A stretch of DNA of 64,000 bases from Candidatus Bilophila faecipullorum. Its GTDB lineage: Bacteria; Desulfobacterota; Desulfovibrionia; Desulfovibrionales; Desulfovibrionaceae. This document shows, in pieces, positions 34,128 to 42,114 of the stretch. The stretch lies in the NCBI GenBank assembly GCA_944326695.1, contig CALVEZ010000006.1, forward strand, positions 1 to 64,000. Direction: 5' to 3'. The stretch's first letter is position 1. Every line of letters begins with the position of its first letter. Made by a program: the position numbers and the translations under genes. Under the pieces are notes generated by a model. It saw nothing but the letters and a program-made list of their open reading frames with translations, did not search any database and had not been told where the DNA came from.

Positions 34128-34255
34128 CCACGAACTCCCGCCGCGCAAGCTCCCGGCCTGTCGAACATTTTGGAAGGGAAAGGGGCGGCGTTTGGGGAGG
34201 GGGGCAACGTGGGGGTGTTCCCCCCTTCTGAAGAACGTTGCCCCCTCCCCATTGT
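34128..34255 (-). repeat. Family A terminator-like repeat, copy after the HAD gene
   Basis: On the minus strand GGGGAGGGGGCAACGTTCTT directly follows the HAD stop codon, then CAGAAGGGGGGAAC, then the distal arm ACGTTGCCCCCCTCCCC and a C-rich tail ending in a TTCGACAGG remnant. The tail continues into a CGCGGCGGGAGTTCG segment shared with the copies at 39418 and 57338. Positions 33760-34127 hold no gene that I can support. Confidence 0.75.
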
Positions 34256-34257
34256 CG

Positions 34258-34905
34258 TCATTCCTCTCTTGCCGCCAGCTCTTCCAGCCAGTCGTTCAGA
34301 CCGCAAAGATCGGGGCCGTGCGGACAGGCGCTGTTCTCGAAGAAGGGGCCGCGCCCGTAGAAAAGCGTTTCGGCGGCTTCGGCGGCGTCGCTGTCCGTGG
34401 TGGCGTCCCCGACCATGACGGCTTCGGCGGGATCGACGCGCTCCTTGCGGACGATGGCCTTGAGCAATTCCGCCTTGGCAGGCGGGGTGCCGCAGATGCC
34501 GGTGAAGTAGCGGGCGAGGCCGCGCTTTTCGAGGACGGACTCAAGCTCGGCCTGCGGGGTGCCCGAGCAGACGTAGAGGGGCACGCGGCCATGCCAGCGC
34601 TCCAGCACGTCGAGGATGCCCGGGACGAGGGGGGCGTTGAGGACGTTGTCCAGCGCGCAGGCGACGAAGCGAGCGCAGAGGGTTTCCATTTCCTCGGGGG
34701 TGATTTCGCGGCCCAGAACTTCGCGGTAGAGCCACGCGAACTTTTCCCGGCGGCTCACCCCCCCGTGCAGGGTGTGAAAGAGGATCAGCCGGTCGCGCGC
34801 CTCGGCGCCGAAGGGCTCGGCCACCTGCGCGAAGGCTTTGGTCTTGGCGTCCACGGATTCGAGGATGACGCCGTCGCAGTCGAAGACGAGGAGCGAAAGG
34901 GCCAT
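34258..34905 (-). CDS. HAD-superfamily phosphatase
   Basis: 215 aa. Motif I LVFDCDGVILES (catalytic Asp 9 and 11 region), motif II VCSGTPQ, and motif IV VGDATTDSDAA; the helical cap between about 15 and 90 makes it a subfamily IA (beta-phosphoglucomutase/phosphoglycolate-type) enzyme. It probably removes phosphate from a sugar or sugar-acid phosphate made by the neighbouring cluster. It starts 4 nt after the dehydrogenase stop codon. Exact substrate unknown; a generic house-cleaning role is the alternative. Confidence 0.82.
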   Translation of the reverse strand: MALSLLVFDCDGVILESVDAKTKAFAQVAEPFGAEARDRLILFHTLHGGVSRREKFAWLYREVLGREITPEEMETLCARFVACALDNVLNAPLVPGILDVLERWHGRVPLYVCSGTPQAELESVLEKRGLARYFTGICGTPPAKAELLKAIVRKERVDPAEAVMVGDATTDSDAAEAAETLFYGRGPFFENSACPHGPDLCGLNDWLEELAAREE

Positions 34906-34909
34906 CGGT

Positions 34910-35821
34910 CTAGTCTCCGGGGCAGAGGACGGCGAGCACGTTCCTGATGGTGTCCGTCTCCATGATGATCCGGGCTTCCTTGGCGTAGGAGCCGATGTGC
35001 GGGGTCAGGATGACGTTGTCCATATCCTTCAGCGGGCCGTCGTAGGGCTCCTTGGCGTAGCAGTCGAGGGCAGCCCCGGCAAGGTGCCCGGCGGTGAGCA
35101 GGCCGAAGAGAGCCTTTTCGTCGATGAGGCCGCCCCGGGCCACGTTGAGGACGAAGCTGCCGGGCCGCATGAGCGAGAGGCGGCCCAGATCGAGGAGCGG
35201 CTGGCCGTTTTCGGTCTTTGGGCAGTGCAGGGTGATGACGTCGGCCCAGCCCATGAGCTCGTCGAGATCGAGGCGGGTATAGGCCGCGTCTTCAACGAAA
35301 GGATCGTGATAGCCCACGTTCACGCCGAAGGGCTCCAGCAGGCGCGCCACGGCCCGGCCTATCTTCCCGAAGCCGACGATGCCCACGTTCTTGCCGTGCA
35401 GGAGGTTGCCCATGCGCTTTTTCCATACGCCCGAGCGCAGCTCACGGTCCTGATGGGGCACGTGGCGCATGAGCGTGAGGATAAGCCCCACTGCCAGCTC
35501 GGCCACGGCCAGCGTGGGGCCGTCGGGCGTATTGCGGACTTCGATGCCCTTTTCGGCGGCGCAGGCGCGATCCACGCTGTCCATGCCCGTGCCGCAGCGC
35601 GAGATGACCTTCAGCGTGGGCACGGCGTCCATGACCTTTCTGGTGAGGGGCTCGGTCCCGGCGGCGACGCCGTCGCAGCCTTCCAGTATCTCGATGGCCT
35701 CCTCTTCCGTCAGGGCGCGCCCCTTGTCGTTCAGGACATACTCCACGCCCGCCTCGTCGAGCAGCTTGAGCGGCTCGTCGCTGTAGCGGGCGAAAGAAGA
35801 AGTGGTGATGGCGATTTTCAT
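34910..35821 (-). CDS. D-2-hydroxyacid dehydrogenase (phosphoglycerate dehydrogenase-like)
   Basis: 303 aa from the ATG at 35821 (AAGGA upstream). Family features: SRCGTGMDSVD, Rossmann motif VGIVGFGKIGRAVARLLEP, LHCPKTEN, NVARGGLIDEKALFGLL with the catalytic arginine, and LTPHIGSYAKEAR with the catalytic histidine. It lacks the ACT regulatory domain of long SerA proteins, so serine synthesis is not the first guess. In this cluster it may oxidise or reduce a 2-oxo/2-hydroxy acid unit of a sugar acid precursor. Coupled to the HAD phosphatase downstream. Confidence 0.86.
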   Translation of the reverse strand: MKIAITTSSFARYSDEPLKLLDEAGVEYVLNDKGRALTEEEAIEILEGCDGVAAGTEPLTRKVMDAVPTLKVISRCGTGMDSVDRACAAEKGIEVRNTPDGPTLAVAELAVGLILTLMRHVPHQDRELRSGVWKKRMGNLLHGKNVGIVGFGKIGRAVARLLEPFGVNVGYHDPFVEDAAYTRLDLDELMGWADVITLHCPKTENGQPLLDLGRLSLMRPGSFVLNVARGGLIDEKALFGLLTAGHLAGAALDCYAKEPYDGPLKDMDNVILTPHIGSYAKEARIIMETDTIRNVLAVLCPGD

Positions 35822-35888
35822 GGCGAAGCATCCTTGTTGCTGCGTGAAGGGCGGCGTTCCGCGCGTGCGGGACGGCGTTGTGAGGAAA

Positions 35889-36458
35889 TCAGTTCTTCTT
35901 GCGGCTGCCGATGACCCGGGCGGGCACGCCTCCGACAATGGCGAAAGGTTCCACGTCGCGGGTGACTACGGCTCCGGCCCCGATCACGGCCCCGCGTCCG
36001 ATGCGCGTTCCGGGGGTGATGGTGCAGTTCGCCGCAATCCATACGTCGTCCTCGATGAGGATTTCTCCGTACGAATGTCCCTGTAGCATGATAGGACGGT
36101 CAAGGCTATCAAAACGGTGATTAGAAGCGCGCAAAACCGTACCCGGCCCCACGGCGACCTGTTTTCCCAGCCGGATGAGGCCGCCCGAGGCGTCCACGGT
36201 CACGCCGGGACTCAGGGCCGTGTCCTCGCCCAGCTCCAGCGTGCCGCCCTCGGCGTAGAGGTGGCAGCCCTTGCCGAGGCGCACGCCGTCGGCAAGGCGC
36301 ATGTTGGCGCAGCCCTGCAAGGTCAGCCCGGTCCCGAAACGGACCTTGCCGCAGCGCGCGAAGAGCGGCCGCCAGAACAGCAGGCGCAGGGCCATGCCCG
36401 CGACCGTAGGCGGCCACGCGAAGGCCGCCGTGTAGAGTTCCTCGAAAAAATGTCGCAT
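35889..36458 (-). CDS. Left-handed beta-helix acyltransferase (hexapeptide family)
   Basis: 189 aa from the ATG at 36458. An N-terminal amphipathic/hydrophobic part (AFAWPPTVAGMALRLLFW) is followed by hexapeptide repeats such as LADGVRLGKGCHLYAEGG and LIRLGKQVAVGPGTVL, then the conserved IEDDVWIAANCTITPGTRIGRGA and GAVVTRDVEPFAIVGGVPA end seen in NodL/LacA/WbbJ-type acetyltransferases. Likely O-acetylates a surface sugar. The GGAGG ribosome site belongs to a family B repeat copy. Confidence 0.85.
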   Translation of the reverse strand: MRHFFEELYTAAFAWPPTVAGMALRLLFWRPLFARCGKVRFGTGLTLQGCANMRLADGVRLGKGCHLYAEGGTLELGEDTALSPGVTVDASGGLIRLGKQVAVGPGTVLRASNHRFDSLDRPIMLQGHSYGEILIEDDVWIAANCTITPGTRIGRGAVIGAGAVVTRDVEPFAIVGGVPARVIGSRKKN

Positions 36459-36461
36459 TTG

Positions 36462-36533
36462 TTGGTGCCTCCGGCGGGCAGGGCTCCGCCCTGCACCCGC
36501 AAGGGGCGAGCCGCCCCTTGACCCGGCATCAGG
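36462..36533 (+). repeat. Family B repeat, variant copy 4 (supplies the acyltransferase ribosome site)
   Basis: TGCCTCCGGCGGGCAGGGC starts it; GCAGGGCTCCGCCCTGC is a hairpin and CAAGGGGCGAGCCGCCCCTTG a second. The complement of CCTCC is the GGAGG in front of the minus-strand acyltransferase ATG. Confidence 0.7.
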
Positions 36534-36596
36534 TTCATGACGGGTGGGGGAGACATGCGGGCCCTGACCTTGCCGCCCGTCTCCCGGCGTTACGTA

Positions 36597-36719
36597 ACAA
36601 GGGAAAGCCTCCGTCCCGCCTCCCCGCCACACGAAAGTCTTGGGAGGGAGGGGGGCTGGGGAGGGGGAGGGAAGCCCTTCTTCAGAAGGGTTCCCTCCCC
36701 CTCCCCAGGTGCTTCCTTC
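36597..36719 (-). repeat. Family A terminator-like repeat, copy after the KdsB-like gene
   Basis: In minus-strand reading, CTGGGGAGGGGGAGGGAA follows the stop codon within 20 nt, then CCCTTCTGAAGAAGGG core and the matching CTTCCCTCCCCCTCCCC arm, then CAGCCCCCTCCCTCCCAAG and ACTTTCG. Almost perfectly paired over about 28 bp. It sits between the KdsB-like gene and the acyltransferase gene, which it may uncouple. Confidence 0.85.
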
Positions 36720-36720
36720 C

Positions 36721-37491
36721 CTATTTCGTATAGCTGATGCGCAGGGCGTCGTGCTCCATCATTTCACGGACGCGCTCGAGATCGGCCTGCGTGTCGACGC
36801 TGAGGGTGCGCTTGTCGGTGGGGACCATGCGGACCTTTTCCCCGTGCTCAAGGATGCGCATCATGTCCACGGACTCGATGATTTCGAGGGGCGATTCGGA
36901 CATGGCGTTGAACTTGAGCAGGTAGTCGCGGCGGAAGGGGATGATGCAGACCTGCTTGTGCATGGGCACGTGCGGGGTCCCCTTGCGGCGGGAGGGGATG
37001 GGCTCGCGGGAGAAGTAGAGGGCGTCGCCGTTAAGGTCGGTGACGACCTTGACCTCGTTGGGGTCCTCAAATTCTTCTTCGGTGGCGAGATCGGCCATGA
37101 GGTTGACCACGTTGATGGACGGGTCCTTGATCATGGGCTCGACGGCGGCGTCGATCATGTCGGGGGTGATCATGGGCTCGTCGCCCTGCACCATGACCAC
37201 GATGTCGGCGCGCTGCCCGGTCATTTCCTCGATCTTGAGCATGGCCTCGGCGGTCCGGGTGGTGCAACGGACGTGGGTGTCCGCGGTCATGACGGCCTTG
37301 AGGCCCGCGGAGGCGGCATAGTCCATGACCACCTGATCGCAGGTGGCGATCCACGTGGAGGAGAGGTTTTTGCACATGGCGGTGCGGATGGTCACGTGCC
37401 CGACCATCGGGATGCCGTGGATGTCGGCAAGGGGCTTGCCGGGGAAGCGGCTGGAGCCCATGCGGGCGGGGATGACGGCGATGATATTCAT
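36721..37491 (-). CDS. KdsB-like CMP-sugar-acid cytidylyltransferase, divergent
   Basis: 256 aa, the length of KdsB (CTP:CMP-3-deoxy-manno-octulosonate cytidylyltransferase). The nucleotide loop IPARMGSSRFPGKPL is intact, as are VMVQGDEPMITPDMI and FSREPIPS. The sugar-side motif that reads SGTDR in standard KdsB reads RCTTR here (DTHVRCTTRTAEAM). It probably activates a related 2-oxo-3-deoxy sugar acid rather than Kdo itself; that is inference. AGGAG precedes the ATG. Downstream of the epimerase by 21 nt. Confidence 0.82.
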   Translation of the reverse strand: MNIIAVIPARMGSSRFPGKPLADIHGIPMVGHVTIRTAMCKNLSSTWIATCDQVVMDYAASAGLKAVMTADTHVRCTTRTAEAMLKIEEMTGQRADIVVMVQGDEPMITPDMIDAAVEPMIKDPSINVVNLMADLATEEEFEDPNEVKVVTDLNGDALYFSREPIPSRRKGTPHVPMHKQVCIIPFRRDYLLKFNAMSESPLEIIESVDMMRILEHGEKVRMVPTDKRTLSVDTQADLERVREMMEHDALRISYTK

Positions 37492-37512
37492 GATCTGTCT
37501 CCTGAGCGGGGT

Positions 37513-38430
37513 TTAGTCTTCCTTGTCGACCATCAGGTAGCCGCCAAGCTCCTTGAGGTCGGGGTGCAGTTCCTGATGGATTTCCTCCATGACCTTGAGC
37601 ACGCCCTGCCCGAGCTCGATGGACAGGTGCGGGGTCATCTTGCGGCCGACTTTGGGCATGAAGGCGTAGGGGGTGATCTGATAGTGGCCGCTGTTGGGGT
37701 CGTGCTGGTACTTGATGTTGATGTCCTTGCCGAGCATTTCCCCGATCATGCGGAAGAGATCGCCCACCTGCATGGGCTGATCGCCCGTGAGCACGATGTT
37801 CTCGTTGGCGTATTCCGGCCTGAGGATTTCCACGGTGCTCAGGGCGGCGTCCTCGACGTGGATGTATTCGCGCAGGGCCGTGGGCGCGCCGTAATAGGTG
37901 ATCTCGCCCTTTTCGAGCGCTTCGGCCACGAAGCGGTTGATGGCGTTGCGGCGGTCGGCGCGGGGCCCGTAGAGGGAGCCGTAGCGCAGGATCGTGTATT
38001 CGAGGCCGAACATGGCGTGATAATTTTCGATGTACAGCTCGCACGCCTGCTTGCTGCAACGGTAGAAGCCGCCCGATTTGCCGTAGACGTAGAGGGAGCT
38101 GGCGAAGACGTAGCGCTTGACCCCGGCCTTGCGGCAGGCTTCGAGCAGGATGACGTTGCCGAGGACGTTGATGCGGGCGGTTTCAACGGGCTTCTGGTTG
38201 GATTCCCCGATGTCCGCAAGGCCCGCGAAATCGAAGACGGCGTCCGCGCCGCTGACCACGGCGTTGACCATGTCCTCGTCGAGCACGCTCCCGGTGATCA
38301 TTTTCTGATCGGGGCGCAGATAGGGAGAAGGACGCAGATCGACGATGGTCACGTCGTGGCCCGCGTCGGAAAGCTTGTCGCAAACGTGCGATCCCAAAAA
38401 GCCGGAACCGCCGAAAAAGACGATTTTCAT
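37513..38430 (-). CDS. NAD-dependent sugar epimerase/dehydratase (extended SDR)
   Basis: 305 aa. Rossmann motif FFGGSGFLGSHVCDKL at the N-terminus, the catalytic YxxxK seen as FYRCSKQACELY, and YGPRADRRNAINRFV in the substrate half. Extended short-chain dehydrogenases of this type epimerise, dehydrate or reduce nucleotide-linked sugars. Here the gene lies between an aldolase and a CMP-sugar synthetase, which suggests that it shapes the sugar before or after activation. The reaction cannot be decided from sequence alone. Confidence 0.87.
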   Translation of the reverse strand: MKIVFFGGSGFLGSHVCDKLSDAGHDVTIVDLRPSPYLRPDQKMITGSVLDEDMVNAVVSGADAVFDFAGLADIGESNQKPVETARINVLGNVILLEACRKAGVKRYVFASSLYVYGKSGGFYRCSKQACELYIENYHAMFGLEYTILRYGSLYGPRADRRNAINRFVAEALEKGEITYYGAPTALREYIHVEDAALSTVEILRPEYANENIVLTGDQPMQVGDLFRMIGEMLGKDINIKYQHDPNSGHYQITPYAFMPKVGRKMTPHLSIELGQGVLKVMEEIHQELHPDLKELGGYLMVDKED

Positions 38431-38503
38431 AGTGGAACTATCCTACGTTTTGCCCCGCTCCAAGGCCGCAGGCCGTGCGGGGGTGCCGGGCCTTTCCCGG
38501 GTC

Positions 38504-39262
38504 CTAGCGTTCGGGGCAGGCGCAGCCGTGCAGCAGAAAAACGGCGTCGATGCCGTAGGCGATGAACTTGTAGCCGTCCGCGATGCACTTGGCGAGGCGT
38601 TCGGGTTCGGGCTGGACCACGTGGTTGCCCATCGCCATGCCGTGGCGCTGGCAGGATTCGTTGATGCGGTCCATGACGGCCACGAAATCCGGGTGATCGA
38701 ACTGCCCGGTCAGGCCCATCGAGCCGGACAGGTCGTAGGGGCCGACCATGATGGCGTCGAGGCGGGGGTGGGACAGGATGCCGTCAAGCTGCGCCACGGC
38801 GCGGATATGCTCGATCTGGGCGACGAGCAAAACGTCTTTCGCCGCATTTTCACGGTAGGCGTCGAAGTTGCGCCCGTACATGTTGGCGCGCGAGTAGCCC
38901 ACTCCCCGGCTGCCGCCCGCGTCGGGGTAGAGGGACAGGCTGATGGCCCGGTCAAGCTGTTCGCGGGACTCGATCATGGGGAAGATGAGGCCCTGCGCGC
39001 CGGAGTCGAGGGCGTCCTTGATGGGCCGCAATTCGGCCTGCGCGATGCGGGCGAAGGGCGTGGAGCCGCCCCGTTCGATGGCGCGGAATACGTCCGGCAG
39101 GACGGCCCGGGTGAAGGCTCCGTGCTCCATGTCCACGGCGACCCAGTCGTAGCCGGATGCGCCCATCACTTCCGCAACGTCCGCTGAGGGGAATTGCAGC
39201 CACGTACCGACCGTGGCCTTGCCCTCGCGCATCATCGCCCGTATTTCCCGTGCCGTTTTCAT
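38504..39262 (-). CDS. HpcH/HpaI-family class II aldolase
   Basis: 252 aa TIM-barrel. Family motifs: GTWLQFPSADVAEVMGASG, YDWVAVDMEHGAF, GLIFPMIESREQL with the metal-binding Glu, and IMVGPYDLSGSMG with the metal-binding Asp. Related enzymes cleave or form 2-oxo-3-deoxy acids (2-dehydro-3-deoxyglucarate, 4-hydroxy-2-oxoheptanedioate). Run in the synthetic direction it could join pyruvate to an aldehyde to make a 2-oxo-3-deoxy sugar acid for the KdsB-like enzyme. AAAGGA precedes the ATG; first gene of the set. Confidence 0.87.
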   Translation of the reverse strand: MKTAREIRAMMREGKATVGTWLQFPSADVAEVMGASGYDWVAVDMEHGAFTRAVLPDVFRAIERGGSTPFARIAQAELRPIKDALDSGAQGLIFPMIESREQLDRAISLSLYPDAGGSRGVGYSRANMYGRNFDAYRENAAKDVLLVAQIEHIRAVAQLDGILSHPRLDAIMVGPYDLSGSMGLTGQFDHPDFVAVMDRINESCQRHGMAMGNHVVQPEPERLAKCIADGYKFIAYGIDAVFLLHGCACPER

Positions 39263-39417
39263 TGCATGTTCCTTTCTGGTTTGGACTTCCCCCTTCTGGG
39301 GCCGGGAGGTCCGACAATCGGCTCAGGCCGTGAAATCTCTGGACGGAAGCCGTACCGCTTTCGCGTGCCGCCGCCAGCTTGCGACTATAATCCGCGCCGT
39401 TCCCACGCGCAAGCGAA

Positions 39418-39568
39418 GAGAGGGGGGTGGGGCGGGGAGAAGATTGGGGAGGGGAAGGGGAAACTTTCTTCAGAAAGTTTCCCCTTCCCCTCCCCAAACC
39501 CCACCCCATCCTCTTCAAAGATTTTCGACTGGTGGGGAGGTTGCGCGACGGGAGTTCGTTCCGGCGGA
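39418..39568 (+). repeat. Family A repeat, most complete copy
   Basis: GGGGAGGGGAAGGGGAAA, core CTTTCTTCAGAAAG, matching arm TTTCCCCTTCCCCTCCCC, then AAACCCCACCCC, TCAAAGATTTTCGACTGG and the outer segment GGGGAGGTTGCGCGACGGGA ending in GTTCGTTCCGGCGG. The outer part is also found at 57338-57372 and in weaker form at 34128. Unlike other copies it does not follow a stop codon on its own strand; it lies between HpcH and the antiporter gene. Confidence 0.88.
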
Positions 39569-39658
39569 AAGCGGAAAAAGGGCAGGGCGGAAGCGTGCTT
39601 CCGCCCTGTTGACTGAGGAGAAAGGCTAAGCTTCTGTGCCGCCCCGCCCTTGATGACG

Positions 39659-39740
39659 CCATAACCGAGGGGGTTTGGGGGGAATCATTCCCCCCAAGCA
39701 GGGTCAAGGGGCGGCAGCCCCTTGCCGCCGGAGGCTTCCC
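39659..39740 (-). repeat. Family B double-hairpin repeat, copy 5
   Basis: On the minus strand GCCTCCGGCGGCAAGGGG comes 6-8 nt after the antiporter stop codon, followed by GGCAAGGGGC/GCCCCTTGACC and the perfect hairpin GGGGGGAATGATTCCCCCC, then CAAACCCCCTCGG. Nearly identical to the copy behind sfsA. Confidence 0.85.
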
Positions 39741-39741
39741 C

Positions 39742-41733
39742 CTAACTTTGGGCCGCGTTTTCGGGATCAGCGCGGAAAAGGGGCATGACGCGGGTCAGGG
39801 CGGTGGGCGAGGCGAAGAGGAAGACGGTATCTCCGCCGTGCAGGGCGGCGTCGCCGTCGGGCGAGGGGATGCTCTGCCCGGCATGGCGCAGGCCCACCGC
39901 CGTTACGCCGTACTTCCGGCGCAGGGAGCTTTCCGCCAGCGTCTTGCCGTCGAGCGCGCAGCCGGGCTCGACCTTGCAGGCCACCACCTCAAGCCCGGTG
40001 AGCACCTCGCCCGCAAGGGAGGGAAGGCCCATGCCGGTCATGTTCAAATGGCGGGACATATTGGAGTATTCGTGCCGGATGCTGTTGACGAAACGCTCGA
40101 TGGTCTGGCGGGGTACGAGATAGTAGGCCAGCACCCGCGAGAAGATTTCGATGGACGTCTCGAAATCCTCGGGGATGACATCGTTGGCCCCGAGCCGGCG
40201 CAGTTCCTCCACTTCACCGAGAAAACGGGTACGCACGACGATGTGCACTTTGGGATTGAGCTTGCGTGCCACGGCGGTAATGGCCCGCACCGCTGTGGGA
40301 TCGGAGATGACCACGGAGATGACCCGGGCGGCGGCGATGCCGAAATGCTCAAGGACGAGCGGTTTCGAGGCGTCGCCGCCGTGGATGGGCTCCTTGCCTC
40401 CGAAACGGCTGACGGTTTCCGGGTTCATTTCAAGGATGACGTAGGGAATCCCGGCCTGCCGCGCCGTGCGCGCCAGATGCTTGCCGCCGATGCCGAAGCC
40501 CACGATGATCAGGTGATCCTTGAACGGCAGGGCGGAAGCGCTTTCCTGCTCCTCTTCGGTCGGCAACTTCCTCTGACGGCTGAAGAAGGCCGCGACCCTG
40601 GGAGAGAGTTCCATGATGGCCGGGGTGAGCATCATAGTCACGATGCTCGCGGCGAGGAACATCTGATAGCCGTTTTGATCGAGCAGGTTTTCCGAGACGG
40701 CGGAACGGGCCAGCACAAAGGAGAACTCCCCGATCTGTGCAAGGCTCATGGACGCGAGGATGGCGACGCGCAGGGGGTAGCCCACCAGCAGCATGGACGG
40801 CACGGCGAGAAGCGACTTCAGCACGATGAGCATCGCCGCGAAGAGGAAAACCTTGTCCGCGTGCTCGATAAGGACGGACACGTCGAGCAGCATCCCCACC
40901 GAAATGAAAAAGAGGCTCGTGAATACGTCCTTGAAGGGCAGGATGTTCTCAAGGACGTTGAGGCTGTATTCCGAGCCGGAAAGCAGGAGCCCGGCGAGAA
41001 AGGCCCCCAAGGCGAGGGACAGGCCGAGCGAAGCCGTGCCGAGCGCGATGGCGAAACACAGGCCGAGCACGGTCATGAGCATCAGTTCCTTGCTGCGCGT
41101 GCGCAGGACGAGCTTCATGACGCGGGGCACGACGTGCCGGGCGAGCACCCAGCCGCCGCCGAGGATGGCCAGCGTGCTCCCTGCGGAAAAGAGCATGTCC
41201 GTCATGTCCGTTTCCCCGTGTCCGGCGAGGACCGGGATCGCGAGCATCATGGGCACCACGGCGATGTCCTGAAAGATGAGCACCGAAAAGGCCAGCCTGC
41301 CCTGAGGGGATTCGGACTGCGCCTTCTGTTGCAGGCGGCTGAGCACGATGGCCGTTGAGGACAGGGCAGCCAGACAGCCGAACATGATCCCTTCCTGCAC
41401 GGTACGCCCGATGAGCACGCCGATGCCCGCGAAAGCCGCCACGGTCAGGAGCACTTGCGCCGTGCCGCCGATAAAGACGGGGCGTTTCAGGCGGATGAGT
41501 TCCGCGGCGGACATTTCAAGGCCGATGGAGAAGAGGAGAAGGACCACGCCGATTTCCGCAAGCAGTTCCACGGCATGGGGATTGTGCACAAGGCCGAGGG
41601 CCGTGGGGCCGCACAGGACGCCCGTCAGGAGAAAGCCTACGATGGGCGGAATCTTGATCTGGTGGCAGACGAGGAGCACGGCGATGGAAAGGCAAAAAAG
41701 AGATACGATGTCCGGAAGAAGGGGTATATCCAT
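39742..41733 (-). CDS. Kef-type monovalent cation:proton antiporter (CPA2) with RCK domain
   Basis: 663 aa. The first 390 residues hold about 12-13 helices of a Na+/H+ exchanger-type domain (LLTGVLCGPTALGLV, LSSTAIVLSRLQQ, LGAFLAGLLLSGSEY). A TrkA-N nucleotide-binding domain follows at about 410-530 (LIIVGFGIGGKHLARTARQAG) and a TrkA-C domain ends the chain. Kef proteins exchange K+ for H+ under NAD(H) or glutathione-conjugate control. The KefC glutathione-specific residues cannot be confirmed. Followed by a family B repeat. Confidence 0.9.
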   Translation of the reverse strand: MDIPLLPDIVSLFCLSIAVLLVCHQIKIPPIVGFLLTGVLCGPTALGLVHNPHAVELLAEIGVVLLLFSIGLEMSAAELIRLKRPVFIGGTAQVLLTVAAFAGIGVLIGRTVQEGIMFGCLAALSSTAIVLSRLQQKAQSESPQGRLAFSVLIFQDIAVVPMMLAIPVLAGHGETDMTDMLFSAGSTLAILGGGWVLARHVVPRVMKLVLRTRSKELMLMTVLGLCFAIALGTASLGLSLALGAFLAGLLLSGSEYSLNVLENILPFKDVFTSLFFISVGMLLDVSVLIEHADKVFLFAAMLIVLKSLLAVPSMLLVGYPLRVAILASMSLAQIGEFSFVLARSAVSENLLDQNGYQMFLAASIVTMMLTPAIMELSPRVAAFFSRQRKLPTEEEQESASALPFKDHLIIVGFGIGGKHLARTARQAGIPYVILEMNPETVSRFGGKEPIHGGDASKPLVLEHFGIAAARVISVVISDPTAVRAITAVARKLNPKVHIVVRTRFLGEVEELRRLGANDVIPEDFETSIEIFSRVLAYYLVPRQTIERFVNSIRHEYSNMSRHLNMTGMGLPSLAGEVLTGLEVVACKVEPGCALDGKTLAESSLRRKYGVTAVGLRHAGQSIPSPDGDAALHGGDTVFLFASPTALTRVMPLFRADPENAAQS

Positions 41734-42114
41734 AGATGAGAGGCTCCATACGTAATGGCAGGGGACAACATGCCCTTGTAAAGGCAGGCCGTTGAGAAGG
41801 CAAGGCCAAAGGCGAGGCGTACCGGGGCCTTAGGCTCGGGTACGAAAGGGCCGTCGAGGAGAAACCGATGATTTCCGGAGGGCACGGTACGGGGGGCCGG
41901 GTACGGTGAAGGCGTGCGGCGTGGCTCCGTGATATCCTTTATTTTTGGCAATGCGGCCTTTGCCAAAGGCGGCTTGGCGGCAGGCCGTATGCTGGCGGGG
42001 CGGCTTTTTCTAGTTTTCCCCCGGTACGTTTTGGTCTATGCTGCCGAAATCCGAAAGCGCGCGGGCCGGATTTGAGCACCGCGCCTTGCCTTTTTGCGGG
42101 CCAATGGAGGGATT
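41734..42114. other. Divergent promoter region of the antiporter and trkA
   Basis: 381 bp that must drive both genes. TTTGGCA and TGCCAAA form an inverted repeat at about 41944-41967 in front of trkA. No gene or RNA is supported here. Confidence 0.45.

Noticed and set aside
41944..41967. TTTGGCA..TGCCAAA as a sigma-54 promoter
   Set aside because: The GG and GC elements are 13 rather than 10 bases apart, so the -24/-12 pattern is not met.
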